DNA of 64,000 nucleotides from Bacteroidales bacterium (GCA_017548125.1 JAFYNK010000012.1:1-64000), one strand, 5' to 3'; counted from the first letter of the stretch, positions 54,163 to 60,314 are shown. Notes: generated by a model not told the origin, from the sequence alone. Translations and numbers: made by a program.

Positions 54163-55550
54163 CTCTTATTCTTCTCCCTTTCCAACTTATCACACATCTT
54201 ACATCTACTCGAAAGTCCATCTTTAGCCCTGCTTTTTCGCACAAAATTAACAGGATCGCGCAAAAGCACTCGGCCGCATTTAGAACAAGTCTTAAATTCT
54301 TCTTCAAAAGGCAAACTCTGTACAATTTGAACGTGGAGAGCGGCGGCGCCATTTATCTCAGGAATAATTTTTTGCCTAAAAATAGTCGAAATATAATTAG
54401 CCGTATAACTCTTCCCATATTTCCTATTAATAAGCCGCGCAATATCCTGATTCTTCTCCTTATCCATCTTCAACTGTAAGATTTCCCTCTGTATTTCTGT
54501 CAAATTAGCCTCGGCCGCATAATAAAAAAATGTCTGAATCAATCTCGAAGTATTCCTCAGTAATCTCTGCCCTTCTTTTTCCAACTCCTGATACTCCAAC
54601 AATAACTGATAAACCATCTCCAAATCTCTAAAATCAAACCAACGTCGAAATTCTTGATGGCCGGCCGCTCTCTCCTCTTTAACTGCGTTTTCCTCAGCTT
54701 TCTTCTTCCAAAAAATCTTCGAAAAATAAAGAAGTTCTTCCTCTCCAAAATTCCTCGGCACCAACTCCTCTCTCTTCCTCCAAAATCCTTCGTTTTCCTC
54801 TCCAATCAACCCCAACGGAAAAACAGGAACTTCCTCTTCAAAAACGTCAATTTCCTTGAAAAAGCTTACTTCTTCCTCAATTTCTTGGGTTCCCGCTGAA
54901 GTCTCCGGCAAGGTTCTTCTACAAATTCCCTCCAAAAATGAATCCCTCAACGTATACTGCTCTTTCCTCAACTCCACCAACAAATGCTTCAGCTTCAAAT
55001 ACTTATACTGTCCAAATGTGCTGGTCTTCTTCCTAACCTTTTCAATATCTTCTTCAGAGAAACGTTGGAGTAAAGAATCGCGCGGCGGCTTCTCTCTCTT
55101 CCCAGTTCTTTCCTCATAAAGGTTAATGCACAGTTCAATGTAGTCGATTCTCTCCCACAACTCCTCAAAAACTGCCAAAAGATGGTCAGGCGCACTCTCT
55201 CTCGTTTTCTTTCTCGAAAACGTCTCCTTAACCTTTCGAGTCTGCGGCACCTCACCAATCTTCTGAATTGTCCCCTCAATAAATGTTGGACACTCAATTT
55301 TCTCGTCGAGAGAGTCTACATTTTGTGCGGTCCATGTAGCATAGCGGCGAGGCAATTCAACTTCCTTTCTCTGGTCAACATTGAGACCATCTTCGTCTTT
55401 TCCCCACAGAATATAGTTGCCCATCGTCTCAAGCTCTTCTTCAGTAGGCGGGACTTTGGCGAAAGTCTCACCCCTCACATATTCATTTATAAAATCGGAA
55501 CGCTCAGTTGATGTAGAGAGCGCCCAGTCCAAATTTAGTCTATTTTTCAT
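54159..55550 (-). CDS. Sigma-region-4-like helix-turn-helix and zinc-finger protein, first late gene
   Basis: A 463-residue protein. Residues about 360-410 (LTEIQREILQLKMDKEKNQD, then ARLINRKYGKSYTANYISTI) have the shape of a sigma-factor region 4 or similar winged helix-turn-helix. The end has CSKCGRVL and CKMCDKLEREK, a C-x2-C...C-x2-C zinc ribbon close to those of the preceding two zinc proteins. The N-terminal half is helical and charged without a recognised domain. It is the first gene after the strong late promoter and overlaps the next start. Its coding strand is purine-rich and GC-islands such as GGCCGGCCGC occur. It may be a late-gene regulator or part of the terminase; both are inference. 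Confidence 0.6.
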   Translation of the reverse strand: MKNRLNLDWALSTSTERSDFINEYVRGETFAKVPPTEEELETMGNYILWGKDEDGLNVDQRKEVELPRRYATWTAQNVDSLDEKIECPTFIEGTIQKIGEVPQTRKVKETFSRKKTRESAPDHLLAVFEELWERIDYIELCINLYEERTGKREKPPRDSLLQRFSEEDIEKVRKKTSTFGQYKYLKLKHLLVELRKEQYTLRDSFLEGICRRTLPETSAGTQEIEEEVSFFKEIDVFEEEVPVFPLGLIGEENEGFWRKREELVPRNFGEEELLYFSKIFWKKKAEENAVKEERAAGHQEFRRWFDFRDLEMVYQLLLEYQELEKEGQRLLRNTSRLIQTFFYYAAEANLTEIQREILQLKMDKEKNQDIARLINRKYGKSYTANYISTIFRQKIIPEINGAAALHVQIVQSLPFEEEFKTCSKCGRVLLRDPVNFVRKSRAKDGLSSRCKMCDKLEREKNKR

Positions 55551-55609
55551 TATCCAGTCCTTTTTTCGGTTTTAGCGAAGGAAAAGAGTATTTTCCCCCG
55601 TACACATAT

Positions 55610-55638
55610 ATTATATCAGGTTTTGACGGGGAAGTCAA
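55610..55638 (-). promoter_or_regulatory. Late (structural operon) promoter with overlapping operator dyad
   Basis: Read leftward: TTGACT (55638-55633), 17-base spacer, TATAAT (55615-55610), about 60 bases before ATG 55550. On the top strand TTTGAC-GGGGAA-GTCAAA (55622-55639) is a perfect dyad covering the -35 box, suitable for a repressor or an activator-anti-repressor. It is a full SigA-type promoter, so late transcription may be held off by a repressor instead of relying on a new sigma factor. Confidence 0.85.
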
Positions 55639-55639
55639 A

Positions 55640-55940
55640 TTTTTGGAGAGGGAGAGATGGGAATTTGTTCGGACGGAGAAAAAGGGAAAATTTTGAAGGA
55701 ATTTGTTCGGACGGAAAAATTAGTTCAGAGTACGAAATTTCCAGGCCCGTCACGCGTCCGCTTCCAGTATCTTCCAAGTCCTGGAATGTACCCCCAGTAC
55801 TGGAAAAAATTGGAAATTCATCTGACCCATTTTTTCCAGAAAATCCCAGGGAAAAATTGGGAGGGTGGGTCTTCCATTTTTTCCAGTCTTTTCCTTTTTT
55901 GGGGAGGGATACCATTTTCCAGTAAATGGTAATCCATAAA
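55640..55940. repeat. Non-coding repeat region between late and early promoters
   Basis: About 300 bases with no credible gene; the open frames on both strands are by-products of inverted repeats and have no ribosome binding site. It contains an 18-base direct repeat GGAATTTGTTCGGACGGA (55660-55677 and 55698-55715), repeated TTCCAGTA/TACTGGAA words including CCAGTACTGG near 55793, and a hairpin TACCATTT-tccagt-AAATGGTA (55910-55931). It could hold a packaging site, origin or regulator binding sites because it adjoins the terminase genes. Confidence 0.65.
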
Positions 55941-55944
55941 AAAC

Positions 55945-55962
55945 TTTTATGACGTCATAAAA
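55945..55962. promoter_or_regulatory. 18-bp perfect palindrome around TGACGTCA
   Basis: TTTTATGACGTCATAAAA reads the same on both strands. It lies 31 bases upstream of the -35 box of the 56054 gene, a usual place for an activator or a cooperative repressor. The neighbouring dyad ATCAAT-ATGT-ATTGAT (55982-55997) overlaps that -35 box. Confidence 0.7.
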
Positions 55963-55992
55963 AAATTAAATATGTAAATTCATCAATATGTA

Positions 55993-56020
55993 TTGATTCT
56001 CCCCGCGGAAGTGATATAAT
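55993..56020 (+). promoter_or_regulatory. Promoter of the first right-arm gene
   Basis: TTGATT (55993-55998), 16-base spacer containing CCCCGCGG, TATAAT (56015-56020). The start codon of the gene at 56054 is inside a dyad GCTTTAGTATGTTAAAGC (56046-56063) that recurs in altered form at 58427 and 60202. Confidence 0.65.
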
Positions 56021-56053
56021 GGTAGTATCATTAAGGAAGGAAGGTGCTTTAGT

Positions 56054-56551
56054 ATGTTAAAGCGGACTCATGAAGTAGTAGGGAGTTACCAGAAAATGGA
56101 AGGACGGGGCGGTCTGTATCTTATCGGGGATAAGGTCGGGAACGGTGGCAACCTCGCGGAAGCGTGTGCTTCTGAGGGCTACGGCTACGGCTACGGCTTC
56201 GATAAAGATTGCATCCCTTACGACAAAGGCTCTGATATTGAAGAGCTGAAAATGAGCGTTAAAAGCTCCGGAGCGTCACTCGCTTGTATCTATCGCAATA
56301 GCAATACGGCTGAGGACTTCAAGAGTATTATCGCTGAGTATTTCGCTAATGTTCACTCTGTTCGGTGGTGCTACGTTGTATTGATTGATAACACGGCTAA
56401 CCTGTATGAAATGAACGCTGAAGAGTTCAAAGAGTTCTTAATGAACTGGGCTGGAATGAGTAAAGAATCCGGAAAAGAGTGCTACAAAATCAAGTTCAAG
56501 AAAACTTCCGGAATAATGGTCAAATGGTTAGAAGAAAAGGTGGAGGAGTAA
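56054..56551 (+). CDS. Hypothetical protein, first gene of the right-arm small-gene cluster
   Basis: A 165-residue protein. The N-terminus is Gly-rich (GRGGLYLIGDKVGNGGNLAEA) followed by EGYGYGYGFDKD; the rest is alpha/beta (SSGASLACIYRNSN, WCYVVLIDNTANLYEMN). Codon use is far less AT-rich than in the replication genes. The start overlaps a dyad that could act as a translational or transcriptional operator. AAGGAAGGAAGG precedes the ATG. I do not recognise the family. Confidence 0.6.
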   Translation: MLKRTHEVVGSYQKMEGRGGLYLIGDKVGNGGNLAEACASEGYGYGYGFDKDCIPYDKGSDIEELKMSVKSSGASLACIYRNSNTAEDFKSIIAEYFANVHSVRWCYVVLIDNTANLYEMNAEEFKEFLMNWAGMSKESGKECYKIKFKKTSGIMVKWLEEKVEE

Positions 56552-56688
56552 TCCTCCGCCTATCTGACGTGACTAAAATTATGCTGAATAAATATTCTAT
56601 AATCAAAGGAGCTGGAGCTGTCCCGCTCCAAAAAAAATCCCGCTCCAAAAGAAGCTAAGAAAAAAATAAAAAAGTTTTAGAAAAAGAC
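56552..56688. other. Gap with imperfect direct and inverted repeats
   Basis: Contains two copies of CCCGCTCCAAAA (near 56612 and 56639) and GGAGC...GCTCC arms that can form a hairpin, followed by an A-rich stretch. No ORF. It may serve as terminator of the 56054 gene together with the A/T tract in front of the next promoter. Confidence 0.4.
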
Positions 56689-56716
56689 TTGACAAAATCC
56701 CGGGATATGTTATAAT
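56689..56716 (+). promoter_or_regulatory. Early promoter with palindromic spacer
   Basis: TTGACA (56689-56694), 16-base spacer, TATAAT (56711-56716). The spacer contains ATCCCGGGAT (56697-56706), a 10-bp palindrome related to the GCCCGGGC punctuation sites further right. Confidence 0.8.
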
Positions 56717-56745
56717 ATAATCAAGAAAAGAAAAGGAGAAAGAAA

Positions 56746-56988
56746 ATGAAAATTATCGAAATCAGAGTAGAATACGGAAAAGGTGGAGCTTTTGTTGATA
56801 AGAACTGGGTAACAGAAAATGCCGTAGAACAGTTCAAGGCAATGTGGGTTGAAAGAATCAGAGAGAGAGGATGGAAAAAGGAAGTAAACTTTAGAGTTCG
56901 TCAGAACACTTGTATCTTTGATGAAAATGGTAAAGGTGAAATCTACGGATATACGGTGGATGGTTTCAAGGATATCAGAGTTAAATAA
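56746..56988 (+). CDS. Small hypothetical early protein
   Basis: An 80-residue beta-rich protein (KIIEIRVEYGKGG, WKKEVNFRVRQNTCIFDENG, KGEIYGYTVDG). AAAAGGAG precedes the ATG; the gene has its own promoter and terminator. No recognised motif. Confidence 0.65.
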   Translation: MKIIEIRVEYGKGGAFVDKNWVTENAVEQFKAMWVERIRERGWKKEVNFRVRQNTCIFDENGKGEIYGYTVDGFKDIRVK

Positions 56989-57000
56989 CAAAACTAAAAG

Positions 57001-57026
57001 ACAGGACAAAAGTTCTGTTTTTTTAT
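57001..57026 (+). terminator. Intrinsic terminator
   Basis: Stem ACAGGAC / GTTCTGT (one GU pair), loop AAAA, then seven T. Ends the 56746 gene. Confidence 0.8.
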
Positions 57027-57064
57027 TTGACTGAATATTTAATAAAAAGGATTTTATAAAAAGG

Positions 57065-57093
57065 TTGACTTTTATTATAGAGTATGATATAAT
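57065..57093 (+). promoter_or_regulatory. Early promoter
   Basis: TTGACT (57065-57070), 17-base spacer, TATAAT (57088-57093), 28 bases before the next ATG. Confidence 0.85.
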
Positions 57094-57120
57094 AAAGATA
57101 GAAGAAAGGAGTTGATGATA

Positions 57121-57279
57121 ATGTTAGATAAAGCAATCAAGAGTGGAAAGGAACACCGCAAACCGTATAGAGGAGCAAAGGCAGTTGACTTCACTTGCCG
57201 CAACCACGGAAGTTGTCCTTGGTGTCAAGGTAATCGCAAGTATAAGTTAAAGAAGAGAGAACTCCGTTGGACAGATTAA
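57121..57279 (+). CDS. 52-residue basic zinc-finger protein
   Basis: Encodes a 52-residue, strongly basic protein (over 25 percent Lys/Arg) with CRNHGSCPWCQGNRKYK around residues 27-43, a compact C-H-C-C zinc motif. GAAAGGAGTTGATG precedes the ATG. I recall close relatives of the pattern CRNHGSC-x-WC-x2-NR in gut phages; role unknown but nucleic-acid binding is likely. A hairpin (AACTCCGTT/AACGGAGTT, 57260-57289) overlaps the stop. Confidence 0.8.
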   Translation: MLDKAIKSGKEHRKPYRGAKAVDFTCRNHGSCPWCQGNRKYKLKKRELRWTD

Positions 57280-57291
57280 CAACGGAGTTTC
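57260..57291 (+). terminator. Hairpin overlapping the end of the 57121 gene
   Basis: Stem AACTCCGTT / AACGGAGTT (57260-57268 and 57281-57289) with a 12-base loop that contains the stop codon, followed by only three T. Probably terminator-like. Confidence 0.5.
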
Positions 57292-57372
57292 CGCCCGGGC
57301 AAGGTTAGTCTATGCTAACTATTATACCAAATAATACCAGAAAAAAAATAATAGAAATTTTCTTTGAATCAC

Positions 57373-57401
57373 TTGACTTTTTTAGAAAAGTAGGTTATAA
57401 T
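57373..57401 (+). promoter_or_regulatory. Early promoter
   Basis: TTGACT (57373-57378), 17-base spacer, TATAAT (57396-57401). Confidence 0.85.
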
Positions 57402-57436
57402 AATTATAGAAAGAAGGAAAGAAAGAGGTGAATAAA

Positions 57437-57664
57437 ATGTTAGCAATCTGTTATAAGAGAGTAGAACCCATCGTATATAATGAGGGTACGAAATACGAAA
57501 GAAGAGAAGATGAATTTCTCGCATACTATGTTGGAAATGATAGAGCAAAAGCAGAAGCAGAAGCAGAAAGACTTACGAGAGAAAAACCCGAAAGATGGTT
57601 TGATGGAACTCCCGCTCCCGAAGTTCTCTTCTACTTCATCGAAGAACAGGAAATGATTTGTTAG
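57437..57664 (+). CDS. Small hypothetical early protein
   Basis: A 75-residue protein starting at ATG 57437 (site AAAGAGGTG). It opens LAICYKRVEPIVYNEGTKYE, followed by a helix with repeated AEAEAE and an acidic end. Its stop lies inside a hairpin. No recognised function; size and setting fit host-takeover genes. Confidence 0.65.
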   Translation: MLAICYKRVEPIVYNEGTKYERREDEFLAYYVGNDRAKAEAEAERLTREKPERWFDGTPAPEVLFYFIEEQEMIC

Positions 57665-57679
57665 AAATCATTTCCATTT
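57649..57679 (+). terminator. Intrinsic terminator overlapping the stop codon
   Basis: Eleven-base-pair stem GGAAATGATTT / AAATCATTTCC (57649-57659 and 57665-57675) followed by ATTTT. Confidence 0.7.
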
Positions 57680-57706
57680 TGCCCGGGCGACACAGAAAAA
57701 AGTTCG

Positions 57707-57716
57707 GCGGATCCGC
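57707..57716. repeat. Palindrome GCGGATCCGC and neighbouring hairpin
   Basis: A 10-bp GC-rich palindrome sits 19 bases after GCCCGGGC. Nearby GTTTCGG...CCGAAAAAAC (57731-57757) can form a further hairpin before the promoter. Confidence 0.5.
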
Positions 57717-57768
57717 ATAATTCTAAAAAAGTTTCGGTATTTTTCCCGAAAAAACTTTTATTTTGGGG

Positions 57769-57797
57769 TTGACATTCCTAAAATAAAGTGGTAAAAT
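57769..57797 (+). promoter_or_regulatory. Early promoter with GGGG upstream of -35
   Basis: GGGGTTGACA with TTGACA at 57769-57774, 17-base spacer, TAAAAT (57792-57797). Drives three overlapping small genes (57834, 58010, 58170). Confidence 0.8.
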
Positions 57798-57833
57798 AAT
57801 TATAGAAAATAAGGAAAGGGAAAGGTAAATGAA

Positions 57834-58007
57834 ATGAGTATTATCAACAATCTTCCGAAATATGTAACTGAATATAATTATGTTGTGGCAAGAGTTACTA
57901 ATGGGGAATTATGGTTCTATGGAGCATTTAACTCTCTGGAAAAAGCGTATGACGCAGTTGAAGAAGTTAATGGTTGTATGTTCGATATCAGAAATTGGGG
58001 GTGTTAA
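57834..58007 (+). CDS. 57-residue hypothetical protein
   Basis: Encodes a 57-residue protein with many aromatic residues (KYVTEYNYVVARVTNGELWF) ending in WGC. Site AAAGGGAAAGG lies upstream, and an earlier ATG there leads straight to a stop, which fixes this start. Transcribed with the following two genes. Confidence 0.7.
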   Translation: MSIINNLPKYVTEYNYVVARVTNGELWFYGAFNSLEKAYDAVEEVNGCMFDIRNWGC

Positions 58008-58009
58008 AA

Positions 58010-58153
58010 ATGAAGAAAATTTTCCCTGTAATTAGTACAGGCTTTCTGATTTGGGTGGGTATCAGTTGGTTAGAAATCTGTTCTAAAAATCTTTCACCAA
58101 ATCCCGTTTACGCAAACTGGAACTTTTTTGAAATTTTATTGCACTTGTTTTAA
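58010..58153 (+). CDS. 47-residue membrane protein
   Basis: Starts two bases after the previous stop; GGGGGTG in the end of that gene is its ribosome binding site. One transmembrane segment (FPVISTGFLIWVGISWLEI) begins at residue 5, followed by NLSPNPVYANWNFFE. I recall the same layout (MKK, one helix, SPNP-type turn, W-N-F) in small proteins of other gut phages. It could act at the host membrane; role unknown. Confidence 0.7.
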   Translation: MKKIFPVISTGFLIWVGISWLEICSKNLSPNPVYANWNFFEILLHLF

Positions 58154-58169
58154 TAAAGGAGAAAAAATT

Positions 58170-58331
58170 ATGGAAAAAATCACAGTAAATACCGCAAAAG
58201 GTTTTGATGTTATGAGGGGTCAGAAAATCATCAAACACTTCGACACAAAAGAAGAGGCCCAAAAATCCATTGATGGGAAACACGGATATTATATCCGTTA
58301 CTGGATAGAACAGGAAGAAGGTGATGAGTAG
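58170..58331 (+). CDS. 53-residue hypothetical protein
   Basis: Starts at ATG 58170 (site AAAGGAGAAAAAATT). Sequence KGFDVMRGQKIIKHFDTKEEAQ is a small beta-alpha pattern, perhaps half of a small domain, with an acidic end. Last gene of a three-gene unit. Confidence 0.65.
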   Translation: MEKITVNTAKGFDVMRGQKIIKHFDTKEEAQKSIDGKHGYYIRYWIEQEEGDE

Positions 58332-58358
58332 AACGGCAATGCCGTTCTTTTTTTTATG
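58331..58358 (+). terminator. Intrinsic terminator
   Basis: GAACGG-caatg-CCGTTC followed by nine T; the stem can extend to GAACGGCA/TGCCGTTC. Starts in the stop codon. Confidence 0.85.
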
Positions 58359-58426
58359 GAATAAGTTAGTCCAAACTAACTCGGCGCCGGGTGCTTTTCC
58401 AGTTCTTTCCTATTGCCCGGGCGGGC

Positions 58427-58444
58427 ACTTTAGTACATTAAAGT
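58427..58444. promoter_or_regulatory. GCTTTAGT-type dyad
   Basis: ACTTTA-GTACAT-TAAAGT lies between a GCCCGGGC site and the A/T tract of the next promoter. Related dyads are at 56046-56063 (over a start codon) and 60202-60219. Confidence 0.6.
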
Positions 58445-58494
58445 ATTAAAGGAATAAAGTGGCAAAAAAAAATAAAAAAAATTGAAAAAAGGGG

Positions 58495-58523
58495 TTGACA
58501 TTTTCTTTGATTCATAGTATACT
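58495..58523 (+). promoter_or_regulatory. Early promoter with GGGG upstream of -35
   Basis: GGGGTTGACA (TTGACA 58495-58500), 17-base spacer, TATACT (58518-58523) preceded by TAG. Confidence 0.85.
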
Positions 58524-58559
58524 ATAATCAAGAAAGGACAAAGAAAAGGAGAAAAAACA

Positions 58560-58943
58560 ATGACAAGAACAGAATTCAGAACCAAAGCAGAAAGAGTTTA
58601 CATCATGCTCGACAAGAAAAGTGAAGACTTCGCACTTGCGAAAGTAGGACTCACCGCAGACACACTTTATAATCGTTGTCACGCTTATAAGACAGGAAAT
58701 CCACTTCTTCAGTTAGTAGCGGTTGCAGAAATCAGAAAGAATCAGACACTGAAGAAAGTTGAAAAGATGTTTCACGAAGCACTGGGAAATGACTTTGAAC
58801 ATCTTTGCGGAGAGTGGTACATCATTCAAGACAAAGAAACCATCAAAGCAATCGAAGAAAATGGTTTCAAGTTCTTCGGAAAACTCAATTACAGAATCAA
58901 GAAAAGAGAAATGATTAACTCCACAATCGTCAACCTTTGGTAA
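58560..58943 (+). CDS. GIY-YIG-like (T5orf172/MUG113-type) nuclease-domain protein
   Basis: A 127-residue protein matching the compact T5orf172 pattern: VYIMLDKKS, then FALAKVGLTADTLYNRCHAY (arginine in the second helix), TGNPLLQLVAV, KVEKMFHEAL with Glu-x3-His in the usual place and GEWYII near the end. GIY-YIG domains of this type occur in phage and viral proteins, sometimes as nucleases. Here it stands alone in a small-gene cassette with its own promoter and terminator, so it might attack host DNA or serve as a free nuclease; activity not shown. Confidence 0.65.
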   Translation: MTRTEFRTKAERVYIMLDKKSEDFALAKVGLTADTLYNRCHAYKTGNPLLQLVAVAEIRKNQTLKKVEKMFHEALGNDFEHLCGEWYIIQDKETIKAIEENGFKFFGKLNYRIKKREMINSTIVNLW

Positions 58944-58965
58944 ACAAAGGTTGACTTTTTTTTTC
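58929..58965 (+). terminator. Strong intrinsic terminator
   Basis: Eleven-base-pair stem GTCAACCTTTG / CAAAGGTTGAC (58929-58939 and 58945-58955), loop GTAAA containing the stop codon, then nine T. GCCCGGGC follows at once. Confidence 0.95.
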
Positions 58966-58998
58966 GCCCGGGCGCCGAAAAAATTTTTCAAATAGGGG

Positions 58999-59026
58999 TT
59001 GACAAATCACTAAAAGGTGGTATAAT
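58999..59026 (+). promoter_or_regulatory. Early promoter with GGGG upstream of -35
   Basis: AGGGGTTGACA (TTGACA 58999-59004), 16-base spacer, TATAAT (59021-59026). Confidence 0.85.
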
Positions 59027-59056
59027 TAAAGTAGGAAAAGGAAAGGAGAAAGAAAA

Positions 59057-59482
59057 ATGAAGATTTGGTTTGATATGGACGGTACGATTGCTAATCTCTA
59101 TGGAGTAGAAAACTGGTTGGATAAACTGATGAATGAAGATGCTACACCTTATGCTGAAGCGAAACCGCTCATTAGAATGGCAACGCTGGCAAGAATGTTA
59201 AACAGACTTCAGCGTGAAGGCTATGAAATCGGAATTGTAACTTGGTTAAGCAAAGGGGCTACGGTTCAGTATCAAGAAGCAGTAGCAAAGGCTAAAAGAG
59301 AATGGCTCGAAATTCACTTGAGAAGCGTAAGATTTGACCACATCGACATTCTTGAGTATGGAGTTCCGAAGCAGATTGGAAGAGATGGAATCCTCTTTGA
59401 TGATGAAGAAAGAAATAGAAAGGCTTGGGGTGATGGAGCATATGATGTAGACAACATCATTGAAATTCTGAAAGCATTATAG
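59057..59482 (+). CDS. HAD-superfamily phosphatase, possible nucleotidase
   Basis: A 141-residue HAD protein. Motif I WFDMDGTIANL at residues 4-14 holds the nucleophile Asp; TW(L)SK near 67 fits motif II; FDHIDILEYGVPK and ILFDDEERNR near 113 give the Lys and acidic motif IV. Size and the small cap fit phage-type 5'(3')-deoxyribonucleotidases. It could alter nucleotide pools of the infected host; substrate unknown. AAAGGAGAAAG precedes the start. Confidence 0.75.
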   Translation: MKIWFDMDGTIANLYGVENWLDKLMNEDATPYAEAKPLIRMATLARMLNRLQREGYEIGIVTWLSKGATVQYQEAVAKAKREWLEIHLRSVRFDHIDILEYGVPKQIGRDGILFDDEERNRKAWGDGAYDVDNIIEILKAL

Positions 59483-59491
59483 AAAAAGTAG

Positions 59492-59516
59492 AGGGCGCGA
59501 GGTCGTCCTTTCTTTT
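59492..59516 (+). terminator. Weak intrinsic terminator
   Basis: Stem AGGGCG / CGTCCT (59492-59497 and 59504-59509) followed by TTCTTTTT. Confidence 0.55.
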
Positions 59517-59611
59517 TATATGTGGGTTAGTTCCCACTAACTTGACTGCCCGGGCGCCGTCTATGATCATAGAATAAGTAAAAAAAAATAATATTTTTTT
59601 CTGAAAAGGGG

Positions 59612-59640
59612 TTGACTTTTTTATAAAACTATGTTATATT
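59612..59640 (+). promoter_or_regulatory. Orphan early promoter without a gene
   Basis: GGGGTTGACT (TTGACT 59612-59617), 17-base spacer, TATATT (59635-59640), followed by a leader with AAGGAAAGGA but no ORF before a second promoter at 59707. Looks like a cassette that lost its gene; a short RNA is an alternative. Confidence 0.75.
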
Positions 59641-59706
59641 ATATATACAAGGTAAGGAAAGGAAAAAGTCAGCCAAGAAAAAAAATAAAAAAAATAAAAA
59701 AAAGGG

Positions 59707-59735
59707 TTGACAAACTCCAAAACTTATGCTATAAT
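59707..59735 (+). promoter_or_regulatory. Early promoter for the winged-helix gene
   Basis: AGGGTTGACA (TTGACA 59707-59712), 17-base spacer, TATAAT (59730-59735) with TGC before it. Confidence 0.85.
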
Positions 59736-59782
59736 AAAGATGTAAGATAAAGAAAAACAAAAGAAAGGAAAAGGTAAGAACA

Positions 59783-60127
59783 ATGTTACAGAGAGAATTC
59801 TACAACGCAATCGCTAATGGCACAATGAATGAGGAAGTTATGACTTTTGCGGCTGAGGCTATCACAAAGATGGACGCTCGCAACGCTGCGAGAAAGGCTA
59901 AGCCGTCCAAGACCGCTATCGAAAACGCTCCTATCAAGGAAGCAATCCTCGCTCACCTCACGGAAGTTGGAGAGGCTATGACGGAAACTGACCTCGGTCT
60001 GGCTCTCGAAATCACTCACAACAAGGCTGGCTCTCTCGCTCGTCAGTTGGTCGCAGAAGGAAAACTGTCTGTGGAAGAGGTAAAAATTCCGAAGGTCGGT
60101 AAGAGAAAGGCATACAAGATTGTGTAG
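59783..60127 (+). CDS. Winged-helix-like DNA-binding protein
   Basis: A 114-residue protein. The N-terminal 45 residues (QREFYNAIANGTM, EEVMTFAAEAITKMDARNAARKAK) are helical and basic; residues 50-114 form a winged helix (APIKEAILAHLTE, then TETDLGLALEITHNKAGSLARQL, then a beta wing VEEVKIPKVGKRKAYKIV). Codons are optimised and much richer in GC than neighbours. The C-terminal half resembles the protein coded at 5657 in layout, and another gene starting at 63976 begins with the same REFY. Could regulate the cassette cluster or alter host chromatin. Confidence 0.65.
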   Translation: MLQREFYNAIANGTMNEEVMTFAAEAITKMDARNAARKAKPSKTAIENAPIKEAILAHLTEVGEAMTETDLGLALEITHNKAGSLARQLVAEGKLSVEEVKIPKVGKRKAYKIV

Positions 60128-60139
60128 TCTTACAGGAGA

Positions 60140-60166
60140 GGGACACTATGTGTCCCTTTTCTTTTA
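60140..60166 (+). terminator. Intrinsic terminator
   Basis: GGGACAC-TAT-GTGTCCC (60140-60156) followed by TTTTCTTTT. Confidence 0.85.
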
Positions 60167-60201
60167 AGCCGAAGTTAGCCGTGGCTAACTCGCCCGGCAT
60201 C

Positions 60202-60219
60202 GCTTTAGTGCGGTGAAGT
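60202..60219. promoter_or_regulatory. GCTTTAGT-type dyad
   Basis: GCTTTAGTGCGGTGAAGT, an imperfect dyad of the same family as 56046 and 58427, again just before an A-rich stretch and promoter and just after a GCCCGGC variant. Confidence 0.5.
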
Positions 60220-60237
60220 GATAAAAGGGAAAATTAT

Positions 60238-60266
60238 TTGACTTTTAAGAAAATTTTTGTTATAAT
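60238..60266 (+). promoter_or_regulatory. Upstream of two tandem early promoters
   Basis: TTGACT (60238-60243), 17-base spacer, TATAAT (60261-60266) with extended TGT. The GGGG box seen elsewhere is absent. No gene lies between this and the next promoter. Confidence 0.7.
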
Positions 60267-60285
60267 AAAATTAGAAAAAAAGTTG

Positions 60286-60314
60286 TTGACAATCCTTTTA
60301 TTATGTGGTATACT
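60286..60314 (+). promoter_or_regulatory. Downstream tandem early promoter
   Basis: TTGACA (60286-60291), 17-base spacer, TATACT (60309-60314). Confidence 0.8.

Noticed and set aside
55616..55932. Three overlapping open frames of 91-100 codons on both strands
   Set aside because: No ribosome binding sites, Pro/Ser/Lys-rich low-quality proteins, and the DNA is made of direct and inverted repeats between two promoters; read as non-coding.
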